From JAPPFW01 sp965231815 (GTDB lineage: Bacteria > Actinomycetota > Acidimicrobiia > Spongiisociales > Spongiisociaceae): a stretch of DNA of 64,000 nt. Made by a program: the position numbers and the translations under genes. This document shows, piece by piece, positions 9,480-16,711 of this stretch; within the stretch, counting starts at the first letter, position 1, and each line of letters starts with the position of its first letter. The notes beneath the pieces were generated by a model, which had not been told where the DNA came from, did no database searches, and saw only the letters and a program-made list of their open reading frames with translations. Location of the stretch: NCBI GenBank assembly GCA_965231815.1, contig OZ246890.1, positions 3,844,001 through 3,908,000 on the forward strand, written 5' to 3'.

Positions 9480-9698
9480 CTATATACAGGGGCCGTTCAC
9501 GCCGGTTGCAAACGTGACGCGGGTCGGCGGTACGGGGTTGTCCTTGAACGCGTCGGCGGTGAACTTGAGGGCGGGGCCGGTGATCGGGTCCCGCCGGGCG
9601 ATCCTCATAATCCTGTCGAAAGTCTCCTGATCTGGGCAGGTCGAAGACTGTACAGTTTCGGGGTCTTGCGTTGGATTGTTCTTCGCCTTTGGGGTCAT
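9480..9698 (-). CDS. Small hypothetical protein upstream of the SDH-like protease
   Basis: ATG 9698 follows GAGGAAGG with 7-base spacing. The 72-residue product starts MTPKAKNNPTQDPETVQSST and has an amphipathic middle (FDRIMRIARRDPITG) and a polar C-terminus ending VNGPCI. Its stop TAG is immediately followed by the GTG of the protease gene, so the two are translationally linked and presumably function together. No known domain is recognised. It could be a regulatory partner or adaptor of the protease; that rests on position only. Confidence 0.6.
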   Translation of the reverse strand: MTPKAKNNPTQDPETVQSSTCPDQETFDRIMRIARRDPITGPALKFTADAFKDNPVPPTRVTFATGVNGPCI

Positions 9699-9985
9699 GG
9701 TATGGCCTTCCTCACGATAGGGAACAGAAACCTGCGGTCAGGCCCGCCAAGTAGCCTGGCCGGCACAGAACCAGAGGGGGCCGGGCCGTCGTTTGTGCCA
9801 TCCCGTCCAATAACGGAGCGCTTGCCTCACGGTGAGGACCGCTCAACAGCGGTGGTAGTAACCGGTCTTGTCTGGCTAGGATGGCATGGATGCTCACACG
9901 GCCTCCGGTATTCTGCCTAGCGGGTGCCATTGAATTGGCTCTAAACCGCAGCTTACCCCACCATAGCAAACGTTAACCTCAATTA
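9699..9985. other. Intergenic region, no gene seen
   Basis: About 290 bases between the start of the small gene at 9698 and the end of the SDR at 9986. Open frames here lack a ribosome binding site and protein-like composition. It must contain the promoter for the small-protein/protease pair; no clear -35/-10 or hairpin was identified. Confidence 0.4.
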
Positions 9986-10738
9986 CTACTGCGGCCAGTC
10001 GAGTTTCTTGGCGGTTAGACCACCGTCCACCTTGAGGGTCTCACCTGTGATGAACCCGGCCTCGCCCGACAGCAGGAAACCCACCGCCGCAGCCACTTCG
10101 AAAGGGTCGGCGAAACGCTGCTGGGCATGGAGCCGGTCGGCTTCGGGCTTGGAGAGCCGACCATCCTCGATCGCCGAGCGGGCGAGCGGAGTATCGATGT
10201 ATCCCGGAGCAACCGCGTTGACCCGTACCCCCAGGTGAGCCCATTCCGTAGCCAGAGTTCGGGTTAGGGCGCTGATCGCCGCTTTCGTGGCGGCGTAGGG
10301 CGCCCGGAGAGGCCATCCGAAGAACTCGGCCACGGAGGAGAAGTTGACGATCGCCCCTCCACCCGCCGCGATCATCCGCTTCCCGGCTTGCTGACACCAG
10401 TAGAAGGTTCCCGATAGGTTTATGTCGATTACCTTCTGCCAGTCCTGGGGAGGGAAGTCCGCGCTGGGGGCCGCTAACTGGATACCGGCACAGTTGACGA
10501 GGGACGTGACGGGCCAACCCAAGTCATCGATCTGCTGAGCCGCTAGGTGAACCGACTGCGGATCGGCCACGTCACAGACCACTTCGAATATCCGGTCGTT
10601 TCCGTGCCGGTCGATCAGGGGTATCCCGTGCCCCGTATGCATATCCACCGCGGCGACACGGGTAGACGGATCCGTGGCAAGCAACCGCTCGGCGACGGCC
10701 GTGCCGATTCCCCCGGCCGACCCGGTAACGATGGCCAC
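9986..10738 (-). CDS. SDR-family oxidoreductase
   Basis: A 250-residue short-chain dehydrogenase. The nucleotide motif is TGSAGGIG at residues 5-12, with an Asp after beta-2 (AAVDMHTG) suggesting NAD(H). The usual NNAG is NCAG at 82-85, and the catalytic Ser134/135, Tyr148 and Lys152 (YAATK) are intact. The C-terminal FITGETLKVDGGLT is standard. The start is GTG 10738, 20 bp after the upstream cupin stop, so the N-terminal methionine-to-motif distance is short but acceptable. It forms a two-gene unit with the cupin at 10759-11187. Substrate unknown; a polyol or hydroxy acid would fit the catabolic surroundings. Confidence 0.82.
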   Translation of the reverse strand: MAIVTGSAGGIGTAVAERLLATDPSTRVAAVDMHTGHGIPLIDRHGNDRIFEVVCDVADPQSVHLAAQQIDDLGWPVTSLVNCAGIQLAAPSADFPPQDWQKVIDINLSGTFYWCQQAGKRMIAAGGGAIVNFSSVAEFFGWPLRAPYAATKAAISALTRTLATEWAHLGVRVNAVAPGYIDTPLARSAIEDGRLSKPEADRLHAQQRFADPFEVAAAVGFLLSGEAGFITGETLKVDGGLTAKKLDWPQ

Positions 10739-10758
10739 CCCGGAAGACGAACCGGCAA

Positions 10759-11187
10759 CTATGTCGAAGCCGCGTTCTCGTCGGCATCGCCCGGTAACCA
10801 GCGAGCCTCGGAACCGGGTGGTGCATAGAACCAGAGGACGGTCAACCCATCGGGGCCGGAATGGGTCTGGTGAGGGAGATGGGAGGGGGTGAACAGAACC
10901 ATCCCCGGCTCCAATGGATTGCGAGTTCCGTCGATATCCACCGACCCGCCCCCGGCTAGGACAATGGCGACCTCTTCCGCCTCATGAGAATGGGGAACGG
11001 TGGAGAAGTCGGGTGGGAGACAGGAGGTGCCCATCACGATCCGGGAGGAGTTTCCCTTCACGGGGGAAGCCTTTACCGCGGTAGCTCGACCTTCTACAAG
11101 TCTTCCATCACCGGCGCCGCCCTCCGCCATGGCCTGTTCGATCTCAGCCGCAAGATCGGCGATCATCCAGGTTGGCGCGTTAGCCAT
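10759..11187 (-). CDS. Cupin-domain protein
   Basis: A 142-residue single-domain cupin. The first cupin motif is PHSHEAEEVAIVLAGGGSVD near residues 65-85, with two His and Glu as metal ligands. The second motif includes PGMVLFTPSHLPHQTHSG, with the later His. An N-terminal helix (AAEIEQAMAEGGAGDG) precedes the barrel. Such stand-alone cupins act as small isomerases, oxygenases or ligand sensors. Co-transcription with the SDR immediately downstream suggests a small metabolic step shared by the two; no closer assignment is supported. Confidence 0.72.
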   Translation of the reverse strand: MANAPTWMIADLAAEIEQAMAEGGAGDGRLVEGRATAVKASPVKGNSSRIVMGTSCLPPDFSTVPHSHEAEEVAIVLAGGGSVDIDGTRNPLEPGMVLFTPSHLPHQTHSGPDGLTVLWFYAPPGSEARWLPGDADENAAST

Positions 11188-11377
11188 GTCAACCTCCTTG
11201 TCCTCGCACCAGCACCCTCCAAGCGCTCGCTCACGGGTGGACGTAGCGCGCCCTTCCCGGTTGGCACACTATAGGAGGATGGCGGCAAGTCCGTAGTAAG
11301 GGTTCAGGCCATGGTTGCTCCGGTGAGCGGATTGTCGTTAGGACGTATCCCACGGCAGTTTGCCAGTCTGGGGGTTC

Positions 11378-11597
11378 TAGCCCCGATTCTTTAGGTATCG
11401 GGGTTTGGTAGACGAAAGGAATAGGGGAAAAATCACGCCGTGACCAGGCAATACAGCCCTCGTCACCTCCAATCCCGGTCCGGTGTGGAGACTCACCCGT
11501 CGGGTGAACAGCGAGATTCTCCTTATACTGGGGTTGAACGGAATACAGAGGTTGAACGAACCCGTCAGTGTGCTGGAAACCTGAACAATCAGGGCTA
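11378..11597 (-). repeat. MITE copy M3 (reverse orientation, most diverged)
   Basis: Reverse-orientation copy of the TIR element, about 220 bp. Its left end here is CTAGCCCCGATTCTTTAGG and its right end ACAATCAGGGCTAG, so a perfect CTAG lies outside each end and could be a 4-bp target duplication. The interior still carries the hairpin CACCCGTCGGGTG and the segment matching CCTGGTCA, but with many substitutions and small insertions compared with M2. It lies upstream of the AbiEi-like gene. Confidence 0.75.
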
Positions 11598-11672
11598 GAC
11601 ATGTCCACTGCTATAGTATCCGGGAGGTTGGACCTATGGTATTGAATAACTTTACCGTATGATATACTTCGG

Positions 11673-12566
11673 TTGGTAGATCCGAAGAGAGCAGCCATGC
11701 TCAACACCGCGGAAGATACGATCCCCTCGCCAGCACATACAAAGATTAAGCCTGCCGGAATCAGCGGACGGAATCGGCAGGTTCTGATGGCGCTGAGTCG
11801 AGCCTTCCCAGGCCCGTTCGATGCTGCACAGGCCGCATCGGTACTAGAGATCGACAAGAGACGGACTCGTCGCCTGCTTGCGGCGCTGACGGACGGAGGG
11901 TGGCTCGCCCGCGTACGTAGGGGTTGGTACATCTTGGTGCCGATCGAAGCGTCCGAGCCCGCGGAGTGGCGCGAGGATCCCTGGGTTATAGCGGCGGCGC
12001 TCTTCGCTCCGGGATACCTAGGCGGTTGGAGCGCCGTGGAGCACTGGGACTTGACCGACCAGATCTTTCGTACGATCTATGTGGTTGCCGGCAGAACGAT
12101 CAGGCCACGTCGCCAGACCATCCAAGGGACTGACTTCATCATCCGAACCGTGCCCGAGGGTACCTTGTTCGGGACGCGACGCGTGTGGCGTCGGCAAGTG
12201 CCCGTGAACGTTTCGGACCCGCATCGCACAGTCATCGACATTCTCGACATTCCCGCATCGGGCGGGGGAGCACTGCACATGGCCGAAGTCGTGGAGGCAT
12301 ACTTCGAGAGCGAGTACGTCGACACCGCAAGGTTGCTGGAGTACGACGACCGGCTCGGGCGAGGAACGGTGTTCAAGCGTCTCGGCTATGTCGTGGAGCG
12401 TGGAGGGATGGCCGACGCTGACTTTGTCGAGGACTGCCGTTCTCGAATCACCGCGGGCATCAGCAGAATCGAGCCGGACCGACCTTCCACAGGTCCGATC
12501 GTCTCGCGCTGGAACCTACGCGTGAACGTGACCCGACTCGCCTCCGAGAGCCTGGTTACCAAGTGA
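11673..12566 (+). CDS. AbiEi-type antitoxin/transcriptional regulator (type IV TA)
   Basis: About 290-297 residues. TTG 11673 or, more likely, ATG 11697 (MLNTAEDTIPSPAH) starts it. The N-terminal half is a winged-helix DNA-binding domain (FDAAQAASVLEIDKRRTRRL, then GGWLARVRRGWYILVP), the layout of AbiEi_4 antitoxins. The middle (LGGWSAVEHWDLTDQIF, then VWRRQVPVNVSDPHRTVIDI) matches the conserved C-terminal antitoxin region. In AbiE systems the antitoxin represses its own operon and neutralises the nucleotidyltransferase toxin without direct contact. An AT-rich stretch TATGATATACT at 11658-11668 may be its promoter. Its stop overlaps the toxin start (GTGA). MITE copies lie on both sides of the pair. 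Confidence 0.8.
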   Translation: MVDPKRAAMLNTAEDTIPSPAHTKIKPAGISGRNRQVLMALSRAFPGPFDAAQAASVLEIDKRRTRRLLAALTDGGWLARVRRGWYILVPIEASEPAEWREDPWVIAAALFAPGYLGGWSAVEHWDLTDQIFRTIYVVAGRTIRPRRQTIQGTDFIIRTVPEGTLFGTRRVWRRQVPVNVSDPHRTVIDILDIPASGGGALHMAEVVEAYFESEYVDTARLLEYDDRLGRGTVFKRLGYVVERGGMADADFVEDCRSRITAGISRIEPDRPSTGPIVSRWNLRVNVTRLASESLVTK

Positions 12567-13012
12567 TCGGGAAGGTCGAACTGAATGAACGTGTCCGGGC
12601 GTGGGGCCTGCGCGAGGAAGTGGTAGAGAAGGATTACGTTCTTGGTTGGGTGCTCTGGGGCATCGGCGCTGACCCTCTCCTGAGCGCTACATGGGTGTTC
12701 AAGGGTGGTACGTGCCTGAAAAAGTGCTACATCGACACATACCGCTTCTCGGAGGATCTCGACTTTACCGTTCTAGAAAGTGGCCCGATCGAGCCGGATG
12801 AGGTGCTGGAGACGTTTCACACCACGCTATGCGATCGAGTTCCCGGAAACAGGCTCGATTCCAACGCCGAGGTCTTCCAGTCGAAGACGTACACCCCTGA
12901 CGAGACCGGCTTCGCGGAAGGCTCCGCGCTACACGGTGACCTGTTACGACTGTGGGAGAAGGTTTCGAAGAAGTCAACGGAATACAAGGTTGCGGCCTCA
13001 CAAAGTACCTAA
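12563..13012 (+). pseudogene. AbiEii-type nucleotidyltransferase toxin, C-terminally truncated
   Basis: GTG 12563 overlaps the AbiEi stop by 4 bases. The 149-residue product has the family's opening (VEKDYVLGWVLWGIG), the nucleotidyltransferase motif FKGGTCLKKCY and the Asp-pair motif FSEDLDFT, which hold the metal and NTP. AbiEii toxins are usually around 280-300 residues, with an all-helical second half. Here the sequence becomes unconvincing after about residue 130 and stops at 13012, 70 bp before MITE copy M2. No remnant of the second half is visible beyond the MITE. The toxin is therefore probably inactive while the antitoxin is intact. The MITE may have been part of the deletion event. 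Confidence 0.7.
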
Positions 13013-13082
13013 CAGCGACTGGGACTGTGGCGGGCAATCTGGCTACATCGACCGAGTGGGCTAACCCAAGCGCCTTACGTCC

Positions 13083-13290
13083 TAGCCCTGATTATTCAGG
13101 TTTCCCACACACCGAGGCATGTAACGCCTGTTCAACCCGAGTATCAGGAGAAACCCGCCGTTCACCCGACAGGTGAATCTCCACACCGGACCGGGACGGG
13201 AAACGCCGATAGCTGTATTGCCTGGTCAGGGCGCGAATCTGGTCTTCTACACTCATCCTCCAAACCCCCATCCATGAATAATCGGGGCTA
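13083..13290 (+). repeat. MITE copy M2
   Basis: 208-bp copy with ends TAGCCCTGATTATTCAGG and CATGAATAATCGGGGCTA. The internal hairpin TTCACC-CGACA-GGTGAA is at 13161-13177. It is flanked by CTAG on the left and CTAA on the right. It lies 70 bp past the truncated AbiEii toxin, so the AbiE module is bracketed by M3 and M2 in opposite orientations. The following 236 bp up to the next gene show nothing recognisable. Confidence 0.85.
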
Positions 13291-13526
13291 AGCATCACAA
13301 GCACGCTCGCTAAACCGACCTACCGGAAAGGCAGGCACAGCAGACGAAGCAGCGACACTCCTTCGGAGAACCAGGGCACGCGGCCGGCCACATGTGAGGT
13401 CCGCCACCCTTCCCCATGTCAAGTACCTTTGTTCTGCAATGCGCCAACAGCGGTGATCACCAGTACGTCGTTTACGGACAACAACCCCTTTGTAGCTTCG
13501 GCTGCGCCTGAACTACCTTGGTGCCG

Positions 13527-14714
13527 ATGACGTCGAAGGTCGATCGTTCACTCCCCGCGGGAGCGGAGTTGGTAATAATCGGCGCCGGGATAGCGGGTGC
13601 CGCCACCGCATTCTGGGCATCGCGAGCCGGTATGTCACCGGTCGTACTGGAAGCCATGCCGGTTCCGGCTGCTCTCACCACCCCGGTCGCGACCGGGGCC
13701 TTTCGCCTGCAGTTCGACAACCCGGAGGAGACCGAACTGGTACGGGAGTCGGTGGAACTGATCCTTAACTTCACCGAAATGACCGGCCAGGACGCCCAAC
13801 CCTTGGGGGTACGGCAGCCGGGGTACATCTGGGCGACTACTTCGGAAAAGCGGGCGGCGGCGCAGCGGCGCCTGGTAGTTCTCCAGCATTCCTGGGGGCA
13901 GACCGATATCGAAATCCTTGACGGTGACCAAGCCCGGCGCCGTTTTCCGTATCTCAGTCCTGATGTTGTCCAGGCCCGCTACCGGGCAGAGGACGGGTTC
14001 GTGGATCCCAGAGCCCTGACGCTGGGATTGCTGCGGGCCGCGGCAGCCCCGCTGCACACCTCGTGCCGAGCCGTGTCCCTCCGTGAAAGCCCTTCGGGTG
14101 GTTTCGTTGTCGGCGCCGATCATGGATCGCTTCATGCGGACCAGGTGGTGATAGCCGCCGGACCCTTCACAGGTAAGTTGGCCGCCCTCGCGGGGGTCGA
14201 TCTACCGCTGGAGGTGAAGCCACGCCACAAGGTGGTGGTGCCGCGCCTAGCGTCGGTTCCTCCAGACGCTCCCATGACCATCGATGACGATACCGGCGTC
14301 CACTGGCGGCCGGTCCTGGGAGGCGCCCATGTGCTGGACTCCGCCCCCCGGGGACCGGGCCGGGAACCGGTGGAGGATGTCGCCCCCGACCATGACATGG
14401 CCTTCCGGGTGCTGGATCCCTCCCGTCCGGAAGCCGCCGCCCGGATCAGTCCCTTCTGGGGGGAAGCTTGGAACCGGGGAGAGTTCTCGTGGATGGTTCA
14501 TTCCGGGCAGTACACGATGACCCCTGATCACCGTCCGCTTATCGGCCGAACCTCGATCGACGGGTTGTGGGTGAATACCGGCTATTCGGGACACGGAATC
14601 ATGTGTTCCCCGGCGGGGGGACGTATCCTGGCGTATCTGCTCACCTCGCAGATACGCAGTTCACCGTTCACCCCTGACCGAACCTTCGAAGCCAGAAGCC
14701 TGGACCACATTTAG
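13527..14714 (+). CDS. FAD-dependent amine/amino-acid oxidase (DAO family, sarcosine-oxidase-like)
   Basis: About 395 residues. ATG 13527 is preferred; GTG or TTG 3-9 bases earlier are in frame. The Rossmann motif is VIIGAGIAGAATAFWASRAG near residues 15-35, followed by VVLEAMPVP, placing FAD as in D-amino-acid or sarcosine oxidases. The C-terminal FAD site is TPDHRPLIGRTSIDGLWVN then TGYSGHGIMCSPAGG, the classic 'GxxGHG' end of this family. It would oxidise a secondary or tertiary amine with oxygen or a quinone as acceptor. Its last codon is ATT, and the stop TAG at 14712-14714 is also the first three bases of MITE copy M4. No partner genes adjoin it. Confidence 0.82.
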   Translation: MTSKVDRSLPAGAELVIIGAGIAGAATAFWASRAGMSPVVLEAMPVPAALTTPVATGAFRLQFDNPEETELVRESVELILNFTEMTGQDAQPLGVRQPGYIWATTSEKRAAAQRRLVVLQHSWGQTDIEILDGDQARRRFPYLSPDVVQARYRAEDGFVDPRALTLGLLRAAAAPLHTSCRAVSLRESPSGGFVVGADHGSLHADQVVIAAGPFTGKLAALAGVDLPLEVKPRHKVVVPRLASVPPDAPMTIDDDTGVHWRPVLGGAHVLDSAPRGPGREPVEDVAPDHDMAFRVLDPSRPEAAARISPFWGEAWNRGEFSWMVHSGQYTMTPDHRPLIGRTSIDGLWVNTGYSGHGIMCSPAGGRILAYLLTSQIRSSPFTPDRTFEARSLDHI

Positions 14715-14919
14715 CCCCGATTATTCATGGATGAGGGTTTGGAGGATGAGTGGAGAAGACCAGATTCGCGCCCTGACCAGGAAAGACAGCTATCGGCGTT
14801 TCCTATCCCGGTCCGATGTAGAGATTCACCTGTCCGGTGAACGGTGAGTTTCTCCCAATACTCAGGTTGAACTGGCGTTAGGCGCCTCGGTGTGTGGGAA
14901 ACCTGAATAATCAGGGCTA
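14712..14919 (-). repeat. MITE copy M4, beginning on a stop codon
   Basis: Reverse-orientation 208-bp copy: left end TAGCCCCGATTATTCATGG, right end ACCTGAATAATCAGGGCTA. The left TAG is the stop codon of the FAD oxidoreductase. The flanking tetranucleotides are TTAG and CTAG. The hairpin TTCACC-TGTCC-GGTGAA is intact. The IS110 element starts about 20 bp past its right end. Confidence 0.85.
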
Positions 14920-14940
14920 GACACCCCAGGAGTGTAAATG

Positions 14941-16165
14941 TCAAGCTGCGGCTTGGTCGATGGTGGTTCGGTGTGCCCAGGCGGTGTGTTCGTTGTAGGG
15001 GGTTCGGTGTTTGAGGCAGCCGTGGAGGATGCCTACGAGTCGGTTGGCGAGGGTTCGTAGTGCTTGGTGGTGGAGGTTGCCTGCTGCTCGTTTTTGGTCG
15101 TAGAAGGCTCGGGCGCCTGGGCTGTTGTTGAGGGAACAGAACGCCCATTGGTCTAGGGCGTCGTAGAGTCGCCGGTTACGGACGTGGCGGGCGACGACGG
15201 CGTGTTTGCGTCCGGATGCGACTGTGATGGGCGACGTTGCTGCGTAGTTGCGGCGAGACTTGGCGCTGGTGTAGCGTTCGGGGTCGTCCCTCGAATGCTC
15301 TGCGAGCGCCCGGGCGCCGAGCACGGTACCGAGTCCTGGCTGGGAGTGGTAGATGACGGCGTCCGGGTGTTCTCTAAAACGGTCCTGGAGGCTTTTCTCG
15401 AGTTGGCTGATCTGGTGGTTTGTTTCGGCGATGATCTTCAACAGTGATGCGACAGTCGTACCGTAGGCGTCCTCGACCGGCCTTGGTGCGGCTAGGTGGG
15501 CGCCTCGAAGGCCCTGCTGTATCCGACGGGCCACCTTGTCGAGGTTGCGTTGACGTCCGCCTTTCTTCAGCGCAGCCCTGATCTGGGGCAGCGTCAGGCG
15601 GGCGCCTTGGCTGGGGGTGGACGCCTTACCGAGTACGGCCAAGGCGTCGCGATGGGCCAGGTCCCCGAAGGTTTCCAGGAACGCCGGGTAGTACTCGCGT
15701 AGGGCGTTGCGGACCTGGTTGGTGTGACGGGTCCGTGCCCAGATCAGGTTCTGATGCGTCCGGGCCATGATCTTGATGCCTTCCGCCCCGGGGCTGTCAC
15801 CGGCCACCGGGCGATGGTTGTGCCGGTCGCCGCGTACCAGATCGGCTAACAGCTTGGCGTCGGCACGGTCTGATTTGGCTCCCCCCAGGCTGTGTGGGTC
15901 CCGGTAACGGGACACAGCCATAGGGTTGATCGCATACACCTGATAGCCGGCACCCACCAGTGCAGCGACCCACAAGACCACGATCGGTTTCGATGCCCAC
16001 CACCACCTCTCCCGGATCGGATACGTGCTCCGAAACCATCTCATGCAAGCGGGCCACACCCGCCAAGCCTTCCGGTAGCCGAGCGTACCCCAACCGGGAT
16101 CCCTCCTCATCCATGACACACACATCATGGTGACCCTCGGACCAGTCGTTACCCACAAAAATCAT
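14941..16165 (-). pseudogene. IS110-family transposase, split by a one-base frameshift
   Basis: ATG 16165 (behind GGAGGGCGAAGG) starts MIFVGNDWSEGHHDVCVMDE, the RuvC-like DEDD opening of IS110 transposases, and reaches VVVGIETDRGL. The rest is in another frame: VAALVGAGYQVYAINPMAV, then GAKSDRADAKLLADLV, a coiled linker, QPGLGTVLGARALAE and the transposase_20 domain with AATSPITVASG, which includes the conserved serine. Plus-strand AA at 15974-15975 is the likely site; one base fewer gives ETDRGLWVAALVG, exactly the family sequence. All four acidic DEDD positions and the serine are present but in two frames. The full length of about 408 residues is normal, so the lesion is recent or a sequencing error. 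Confidence 0.8.
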
Positions 16166-16460
16166 CCTTCGCCCTCCATCTAGACGGATCTGCTCTCTCT
16201 CTGAGCTGTCGAGAAACCCCCGGCGGCGACCTAATGGATCAGTGCTCTAACGGCACGCCACCCCATGAGCGCTACAGGAGCTCCCGCTAACCGGCCGGGG
16301 TACGCTCTAGCCCTAGGAATCAGCGTTCCCGGAGAGTGGAGTACTCACCGGCCGGCCAGCCCAACCACCACACCCTCCCAGACAAACCAGAAGAAGTGGT
16401 GGACCCCCATTAGGAGGGTCCTGAGAAAACCCCGCACAAAGGGGTTCGACCGTTAACCCG
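16166..16460 (-). ncRNA. Candidate IS110 bridge-RNA region (non-coding left end)
   Basis: The 5' non-coding stretch of the IS110 element, about 295 bp with no protein-like frame. It holds two adjacent strong hairpins: GGACCC...GGGTCC at 16401-16421 and AACCCC-GCACAAA-GGGGTT at 16428-16446, plus GC-rich complementary blocks (CCGGCCGG near 16290 and 16350). IS110-group elements transcribe a structured bridge RNA from this position. Its loops pair with donor and target DNA. Assignment is by position and structure only; loops were not matched to the flanks. Confidence 0.4.
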
Positions 16461-16553
16461 CAACCCTCTGACCAGGCAGTTTGCCAACCACCGAACCCCG
16501 AAAGACTCGTTTTTCAGCACTCTCCTAGGACGGTTATCGACGCTTGACCCGAT

Positions 16554-16589
16554 CCTTGATGGTTTACCCGCAGGACCACACCATCAAGG
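16554..16589. repeat. 10-bp perfect inverted repeat in a non-coding gap
   Basis: CCTTGATGGT (16554-16563) and ACCATCAAGG (16580-16589) with a 16-base spacer. It lies in the gap 16461-16711 between the IS110 left end and the 3' end of the P5C dehydrogenase gene. There is no T-run on either side, so it is a weak terminator candidate at best; it could be a protein-binding site. The rest of the gap shows no gene. Confidence 0.5.
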
Positions 16590-16711
16590 CGGGCGGATGT
16601 ATATAGGACCCCGATGGGATTCGGTACGTAGATGTCGGCACCTATGAACCTCAGTAGTTCCAATCCTCCATAGATAGCAATTGCCGTGTTCGCGCGCCGA
16701 TGCTTGGCGGA

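Larger units (their letters stand above)
14920..16460 (-). mobile_element. IS110-family insertion sequence (ends approximate)
   Basis: Contains an IS110-type transposase gene on the minus strand (14941-16165). A short tail of about 20 bp lies beyond the transposase stop, adjoining MITE M4, and a long non-coding stretch lies upstream of the transposase (16166 to about 16460). That asymmetry is the normal layout of the IS110 group, which has no terminal inverted repeats and moves as a circle guided by a bridge RNA. The exact ends cannot be fixed because no second copy or empty site is in the window. Because the transposase frame is broken, this copy is unlikely to move by itself. Confidence 0.7.

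Noticed and set aside
11231..11932. Minus-strand frame of 233 codons through MITE M3
   Set aside because: It consists of MITE sequence and the antisense of AbiEi; composition is not protein-like.
14941..16165. IS110 transposase as the enzyme that moves the MITEs
   Set aside because: IS110 elements lack terminal inverted repeats and do not make YTAR duplications; the MITE ends point to another transposase.
16554..16589. Inverted repeat as intrinsic terminator of the P5C dehydrogenase gene
   Set aside because: No T-run on either side and more than 100 bp from the stop codon.
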